A stretch of DNA of 64,000 nucleotides from Golubevia sp. BC0850 (lineage: Eukaryota > Basidiomycota > Exobasidiomycetes > Golubeviales > Golubeviaceae), in the NCBI GenBank assembly GCA_012976225.1, contig JAAVVG010000030.1, positions 1 to 64,000 of the forward strand, written 5' to 3'. Made by a program: the position numbers and the translations under genes. The number at the start of each line of letters is the position of its first letter. The first letter of the stretch is position 1. A model generated the notes under the pieces. The model saw nothing but the letters and a program-made list of their open reading frames with translations. It ran no database searches and had not been told where the DNA came from. Below are positions 63,500-64,000 of the stretch, in pieces.

Positions 63500-63622
63500 A
63501 TTGACTTGTAATTGTTGAGCGCTCAATTCTGGTTAATTGCTCTTTCTCTTTGCCCGTTGACAGTTCTCGTTCTTTTGAACATTTTATTGGCGAGCTTTGT
63601 CTGGAAATCTGAGATGGTGACT

Positions 63623-63883
63623 TCACTCGTTGCCTTGGGAATGGGACGGCTGGCGTTGAGCTTCTTCAGTGAATCTTCCTTTTGAAATAAGAGATTTGAC
63701 CGATTTGATCTCTTCTTTCGAGGCGAGAGAGGCCGGGGCAAAGATTGGTTCTGGCTCGAAATGTTGAGGAGCTAAGTTTCGAAAGGAGTGGTCGAACAGA
63801 TAGTTGAAAGACAGCTTATTCCTTTGAATTTGTCGCCAGCTTAGGTGGGAGACAGCAGAAGCCGAAACTTGGGTCAATTTCAT
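63623..63883 (-). CDS. hypothetical ORF at right edge
   Basis: An 86-codon frame with a true ATG (MKLTQVSASAVSHLSWRQIQ) and a plausible composition (LAPQHFEPEPIFAPASLASK). An overlapping minus-strand frame at 63523-63741 ends TRTVNGQRERAINQN. One of these may be the 3' part of a gene extending beyond the window. No family is recognised. Confidence 0.25.
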   Translation of the reverse strand: MKLTQVSASAVSHLSWRQIQRNKLSFNYLFDHSFRNLAPQHFEPEPIFAPASLASKEEIKSVKSLISKGRFTEEAQRQPSHSQGNE

Positions 63884-64000
63884 GAAAAATGGCTACTCTC
63901 TGAGGAAAAAATTCGAGATTTACTCGCGAATCTCATATGGCTGTAAGAGCTGAAGAACAACTCTTCCACTAGTAAACATCCCAAGATTTCTCTCGACTCG

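Overview
The window is nuclear DNA from an intron-rich filamentous or dimorphic fungus. Most genes carry several short GT-AG introns (often GTGAGT donors), and intergenic spaces are compact. The gene set (Pkc1, Ptc2-type PP2C, eIF3i, DDB1, ORC2, BCP1, a fungal-type LRR/F-box-like family) together with a Tad1-like LINE points to Basidiomycota, possibly Pucciniomycotina. The subphylum is a guess from gene style, not a measured placement.

Region 1 (about 0.9-17.4 kb) is the highlight: a compact candidate biosynthetic gene cluster built round an isocyanide synthase of the Dit1/PvcA family. In order: an Atg22-like MFS transporter (-), a SAM methyltransferase (+), the isocyanide synthase (-), a full-length ABCB/MDR-type ABC transporter (+), a cytochrome P450 with a CYP56 (Dit2)-like I-helix (-), and a family-1 UDP-glycosyltransferase (+). 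The six genes form three head-to-head pairs, so three bidirectional promoters could co-regulate them. Two of these promoters share a sequence element, GCGC-N(1-2)-TTTYCTGGAAAA, in opposite orientations, and an exact 8-mer TCGGCCCT. The plausible logic is: an amino acid becomes an isocyanide or formyl intermediate, the P450 oxidises it, methyl and sugar transfer decorate it, and the transporters export or store it. The product is unknown. To the right lie a decayed ABCC-type transporter (17.8-19.3 kb) and stacked LINE fragments (20.1-21.05 kb) that separate the cluster from housekeeping genes.

Region 2 (21.5-34.0 kb) is housekeeping: protein kinase C (Pkc1, -), translation initiation factor eIF3i (+) and a Ptc2/3-type PP2C phosphatase (+). 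Pkc1 and eIF3i are divergent and both begin with extremely short first exons (6 nt and 3 nt).

Region 3 (35.4-38.2 kb) and region 5 (52.3-58.1 kb) hold scattered members of one LRR/F-box-like family in various stages of decay. They include a duplicated tail fragment, one copy of which now lies immediately upstream of the OHCU decarboxylase start codon.

Region 4 (38.2-52.3 kb) holds DDB1 (-), an AlkB-like gene with a GATA-type finger (-), ORC2 (+, sharing a 94-bp promoter with the AlkB-like gene), a serine-rich coiled-coil protein (+) and OHCU decarboxylase of the urate pathway (-). Region 6 (58.7-64 kb) holds a Psr1/SCP-type phosphatase (-), BCP1 (+) and an uncertain partial ORF. No tRNA, rRNA or CRISPR array was recognised.
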